Source of the DNA: Paulinella micropora
Taxonomy: Eukaryota > Cercozoa > Imbricatea > Euglyphida
NCBI GenBank assembly: GCA_009731375.1
Contig: BJOX01000362.1
Location: 285,034-349,033 of the forward strand
DNA length: 64,000 nt
Direction: 5' to 3'
The position numbers and the translations under genes were made by a program. Shown piece by piece: positions 59,429-64,000 of the stretch (positions are counted from its first letter, which is position 1; each line of letters opens with the position of its first letter). Below the pieces are notes generated by a model. That model was not told the origin of the DNA. It did no database searches and saw only the letters and a program-made list of their open reading frames with translations.

Positions 59429-59522
59429 TTGGGGAAGCAGCGTTCGTTTCGGAGGGCGCCGATCAGCTCACCTCAGAGAAAGGACATCGGCAAGGCGCTC
59501 GCGGCTAGTGAGAAGAGGCCAG
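59429..59522 (+). CDS. Exon 74: basic linker
   Basis: It reads [20 protein letters not shown] then [11 protein letters not shown], phase 0 in and 1 out. A 60-base relative lies at 59112-59172 and a shorter one at 58970-58995. Confidence 0.65.
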
Positions 59523-59527
59523 GTCTG

Positions 59528-59603
<76 letters not shown>

Positions 59604-59728
59604 CCTACATACCTACCTACCTACCTGCCTACCTGCTTACCTACCTACCTAACCCACCAACCGAACCCACCAACCTACCTACCTACCTACCTACCTACCT
59701 TGCTACCATCTGCCTACCTACCTACCAG

Positions 59729-59811
59729 GACCGCTAGCACAGACATCAGGACAAGCACCCGCACAATCGCCAGGGAGAGCAGACGCGGTGCAAGAGCGAG
59801 ATGCCGACCTG
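59729..59811 (+). CDS. Exon 75: linker
   Basis: It reads [20 protein letters not shown] then QERDADL, phase 1 in and 0 out; acceptor CTACCAG. Confidence 0.6.
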
Positions 59812-59970
59812 GTCTCTCTCTCTCTCTCTCTCTCTCCTCGCTCTCCTCTCTTCTCTCTTGCCCTCTCATCTTCTCTCTGCTCTTTCTCTCACACAAACAG
59901 ACACGCCCAGACTGCCTTGGTCATCTCTCCCACACACGAAGTCACACCAAGCTCGTTTTCCCTTGAACAG

Positions 59971-60062
59971 GCGCTGTGCGAGCCGCCGCACTCCCTCGAG
60001 AGACAAGTCAGCCACGTCTGCTGCCCCTCCCAAGAGCCTCCCCTTACTGCCTCGCCTCCTCC

Positions 60063-60117
<55 letters not shown>

Positions 60118-60467
60118 CCCACCCCCCCCCCNNNNNNNNNNNNNNNNNNNNNNNNNNNNNNNNNNNNNNNNNNNNNNNNNNNNNNNNNNNNNNNNNNNNN
60201 NNNNNNNNNNNNNNNNNNNNNNNNNNNNNNNNNNNNNNNNNNNNNNNNNNNNNNNNNNNNNNNNNNNNNNNNNNNNNNNNNNNNNNNNNNNNNNNNNNNN
60301 NNNNNNNNNNNNNNNNNNNNNNNNNNNNNNNNNNNNNNNNNNNNNNNNNNNNNNNNNNNNNNNNNNNNNNNNNNNNNNNNNNNNNNNNNNNNNNNNNNNN
60401 NCCTCCCCCTCCCCCCCCTCCCCCTCCCCCTGTCCCCGTCGCTGCTTCGCAAGCCAACGCTCTTCAG
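59971..60467 (+). CDS. Exon 76: Pro-rich exon interrupted by an N gap
   Basis: In phase 0 it reads ALCEPPHSLERQVSHVCCPS then QEPPLTAS and runs into a long CCC tract (poly-Pro) that reaches the gap at 60132-60401. Beyond the gap CCT/CCC codons continue and end PVPVAASQANALQ at CAG|GTCTGT. Whether one exon spans the gap is unknown. Confidence 0.5.
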
Positions 60468-60472
60468 GTCTG

Positions 60473-60524
<52 letters not shown>

Positions 60525-60529
60525 ATCTA

Positions 60530-60572
<43 letters not shown>

Positions 60573-60646
60573 CATCAATGCATCCATTCATCCATCCATC
60601 CATCCATCCGTCCGTCTATGTCTCAACCTATCTGCCTACTCTCCAG

Positions 60647-60798
60647 GGGCTCGTACCGCCCTTTGTCCCCAAGGACCAGCAGGCGGCCAACACTAGCTCA
60701 GCTGCTGACACTGGCTCAGCTGCTGCTCACACTAGCTCAGCTGCTGCTCGTGCCCTCACTGGCTCAGAGCCTCGAGGCAGCCCGCACTCGAGAAGCGG
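60647..60798 (+). CDS. Exon 77: Ala/Ser/Thr repeat exon
   Basis: It reads [13 protein letters not shown] then four short repeats of the type [20 protein letters not shown], and [11 protein letters not shown]. Phase 0 in, 2 out, consensus donor GG|GTGAGT. Confidence 0.7.
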
Positions 60799-60809
60799 GT
60801 GAGTAGCTA

Positions 60810-60841
<32 letters not shown>

Positions 60842-60842
60842 A

Positions 60843-60914
<72 letters not shown>

Positions 60915-60916
60915 GA

Positions 60917-60978
<62 letters not shown>

Positions 60979-60998
60979 GTATGTATGTATGTATGTAG

Positions 60999-61067
60999 CG
61001 CCAACTCGAGAAAGCATAGCTTAGATTCGGGGAAGCACTCCCCCGGCAAACCTCTCTCCCGACACAG
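60999..61067 (+). CDS. Exon 78: basic/Ser linker
   Basis: It reads [20 protein letters not shown] then RH, phase 2 in and out. Confidence 0.65.
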
Positions 61068-61254
61068 GTGTGTGTGTGTGTGTTTTAATGTAGTGTAATG
61101 TAATGGAATGGAATGGAATGGAATGTAACGGAATGTAATGGAATGTAATGTAATGTAATCTACTGTCATGTCATGTCATGTAATGTAATCTCATGTCATC
61201 TCATGTCATGTCATGTCATGTCATGTAATCTACTCTAATGTGCGTGTCATGCAG
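61068..61254. repeat. (GGAAT)n/(CATGT)n pentamers
   Basis: Pentanucleotide intron ending at exon 79. Confidence 0.9.
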
Positions 61255-61339
61255 TTGGGAGCGGCGCAGCTCAGAGAGTCAGCAGTCGGACACCGCTTAC
61301 ATGGAGCAGTTCGCAGAGGACGAAGCCGAGCAGCACGAG
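61255..61339 (+). CDS. Exon 79: acidic linker
   Basis: It reads WERRSSESQQSDTAYMEQFA then EDEAEQHE, phase 2 in and 0 out; acceptor CATGCAG. Confidence 0.7.
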
Positions 61340-62197
<858 letters not shown>

Positions 62198-62312
62198 TGG
62201 GCAGATGCGTATCACTCGGTCAACGACTTGCCTGCGCTGCCCCTCTCGAGGCAGGCGGCAGAGGACACCCACCACACCAACAGCAGCAAGGGCAAAGCAT
62301 CAGCAGCAGCAC
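62198..62312 (+). CDS. Exon 80: linker
   Basis: It reads WADAYHSVNDLPALPLSRQA then AEDTHHTNSSKGKASAAA, ending in phase 1 at C|GTCCAG; acceptor CCTGCAG. Confidence 0.65.
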
Positions 62313-62393
62313 GTCCAGCTCGCGCTCTCTCTCTTCTCTCTCCCTCTAACCCTCCCTCCCTCTCTCTCTCTCTCTCTCTCTTCTCCCTCTCTA

Positions 62394-62429
<36 letters not shown>

Positions 62430-62452
62430 CATACATATATGTATCTATTTAG

Positions 62453-62497
62453 GTTACCACCTTGCGCGCGGAAGCGCAGCCAGCGACGGCACCATGG
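62453..62497 (+). CDS. Exon 81: linker before alpha-C
   Basis: It reads [15 protein letters not shown] with split codon, phase 1 in and out, donor G|GTATAG. Confidence 0.6.
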
Positions 62498-62509
62498 GTA
62501 TAGCCTTAG

Positions 62510-62575
<66 letters not shown>

Positions 62576-62643
62576 GTATGTATATGTATATATATATATA
62601 TACCTGCCTACCCACTTACCTACCTACCTATCTGCTTACCTAC

Positions 62644-62675
<32 letters not shown>

Positions 62676-62892
62676 ATATCTATATATATACATATATATA
62701 CATATATATATATGTAATGTGTATATATGTATATATATATACACATTACATATATATATATATATGTTGATGCGTATCAAGATCTATCATGTCTGGCTGC
62801 TAGCCTCTCAGGCCAGCGAGACGGCGCGTAGCAAAATCCACATCTATATCTATATCTATATCTCTATCTCTATCTCTATCTCTGGCTGTCAG

Positions 62893-62981
62893 GCTCTCAG
62901 GCCAGCGAGACGGCACGCAGCAACGCCCTCAAGAGCGCCGCCTTCGGCCTGTTCCTGCACGAAGCTATCATCTCACACAAG
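62893..62981 (+). CDS. Exon 82: kinase alpha-C helix
   Basis: It reads [20 protein letters not shown] then [10 protein letters not shown]. The F-L-H-E-A-I-I segment matches a kinase alpha-C helix; the Glu would salt-bridge the beta3 Lys of exon 55. A partial upstream copy is at 62794-62840. Phase 1 in, 0 out. Confidence 0.8.
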
Positions 62982-63001
62982 GTCTACATCTAGCTAGCTA
63001 G

Positions 63002-63045
<44 letters not shown>

Positions 63046-63189
63046 ATATCTACCTACCTACCTACCTACCTACCTACATATCTACCTACCTACCTACCTA
63101 CCTACCTACCTACCTTCCTACCTACCTACCTGCCTACCTGCCTGCCTACCTACCAACCTACCTACCTATCTGTATATCTATCTCTCTAG

Positions 63190-63255
63190 ATCGGCGCCAA
63201 GCCCAACGTGGTGCAGTTCCGTGGCGCAGACCTCTCCAGAGACCACACCGTCTTG
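63190..63255 (+). CDS. Exon 83: kinase beta4-beta5
   Basis: It reads IGAKPNVVQFRGADLSRDHT then VL. H/K-P-N-V-V-x-F-x-G is the diagnostic turn and beta4 strand of protein kinases. Phase 0 both sides. Confidence 0.88.
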
Positions 63256-63274
63256 GTCTACCTATCTATCCGTG

Positions 63275-63314
<40 letters not shown>

Positions 63315-63517
63315 CCTGGCCATTGGTTATGAGGGAGCCAGCAAGGCGAAGGCAGGCCTGAGCCGAGGATGCCTCCTGGTAGGACGCTTATGGCCATTTG
63401 GCTATGCGACGCTCCTAGACTAAGCATATCTATCTACCTACCTACCTACCTACCTACCTACCTACCTACCTACCTACCTACCTACCTATTTATCTAGCTA
63501 TCTATCTTTCTACCTAG
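63256..63517. repeat. (CTAT)n/(CTAC)n intron with a 110-bp unique insert
   Basis: The insert at 63313-63425 (ATTGGTTATGAGGGAGCCAG...) is unlike other sequence here and ends CTAGACTAAGC. No function is assigned. Confidence 0.7.
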
Positions 63518-63607
63518 GTGTACGAGTTTTTCCCAGGCAACTCTTTGGAGGCGTACTTGAAGAAGTCCCCGCCTAGACTGAACTTCCTGCCCAGCATGCT
63601 GACGCAG
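63518..63607 (+). CDS. Exon 84: kinase hinge and alpha-D
   Basis: It reads [20 protein letters not shown] then [21 protein letters not shown] is a typical hinge and alpha-D of tyrosine-kinase-like kinases. The catalytic loop and DFG would follow beyond the window. A copy of the exon end with donor is at 63943-63962. Confidence 0.9.

Positions 63608-64000
<393 letters not shown>

Overview
This window is microsatellite-saturated eukaryotic nuclear DNA, probably from a protist or alga. Short GC-richer islands carry GT-AG splice sites, and nearly everything between them is tetranucleotide or other simple repeat, mostly (CTAT)n and (CTAC)n on the + strand. The species cannot be named from sequence alone.

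Chaining the islands by reading frame and splice phase gives one very large + strand gene that fills the window and runs off both ends. I recover about 80 exons and roughly 2,600 codons; neither start nor stop codon is seen. The order is: (1) 0.2-6.3 kb, Cys-rich ectodomain with C-x-x-C-x-x-G-x-Y modules like the ephrin-receptor/GCC2-GCC3 family; (2) 6.5-22.1 kb, seven hydrophobic segments arranged like a GPCR with a long Ser/Thr-rich third cytoplasmic loop; (3) 22.4-28.1 kb, ankyrin-like repeats broken by a poly-Ser tract; (4) 30-40 kb, low-complexity linker; (5) 40.0-43.5 kb, more ankyrin repeats; (6) 45.3-46.3 kb, glycine loop and catalytic-lysine strand of a protein kinase; (7) 46.7-62.5 kb, roughly 900 residues of Ser/Pro/Asn-rich sequence; (8) 62.9-63.6 kb, the kinase alpha-C helix, beta4-beta5 and hinge. 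This predicts a membrane receptor that couples an extracellular Cys-rich domain, a 7TM core and ankyrin repeats to a cytoplasmic kinase whose N-lobe is split by a huge insertion.

The introns hold several repeat families. Element A (about 500 bp, at least 7 distinct insertions) and element B (up to about 735 bp, 5 insertions) are variably 5'-truncated, end in a shared CGAYATCTCATC terminus running into (CTAT)n, and lie inside (CTAT)n arrays. A tRNA-derived SINE with an (ATT)n tail occurs twice. There is a foldback element, several minisatellites, and many arrays of partial exon copies: intron end plus exon start upstream of an intact exon, or exon end plus intron start downstream. One array (47.8-48.4 kb) keeps both splice sites and frame in each copy and could add 14-15 residue modules to the protein.

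Two blocks (0.53-2.34 kb and 15.6-19.3 kb) are near-identical duplications across N gaps and are probably assembly artefacts. No bacterial features, CRISPR arrays, rRNA or intact tRNA genes were seen.
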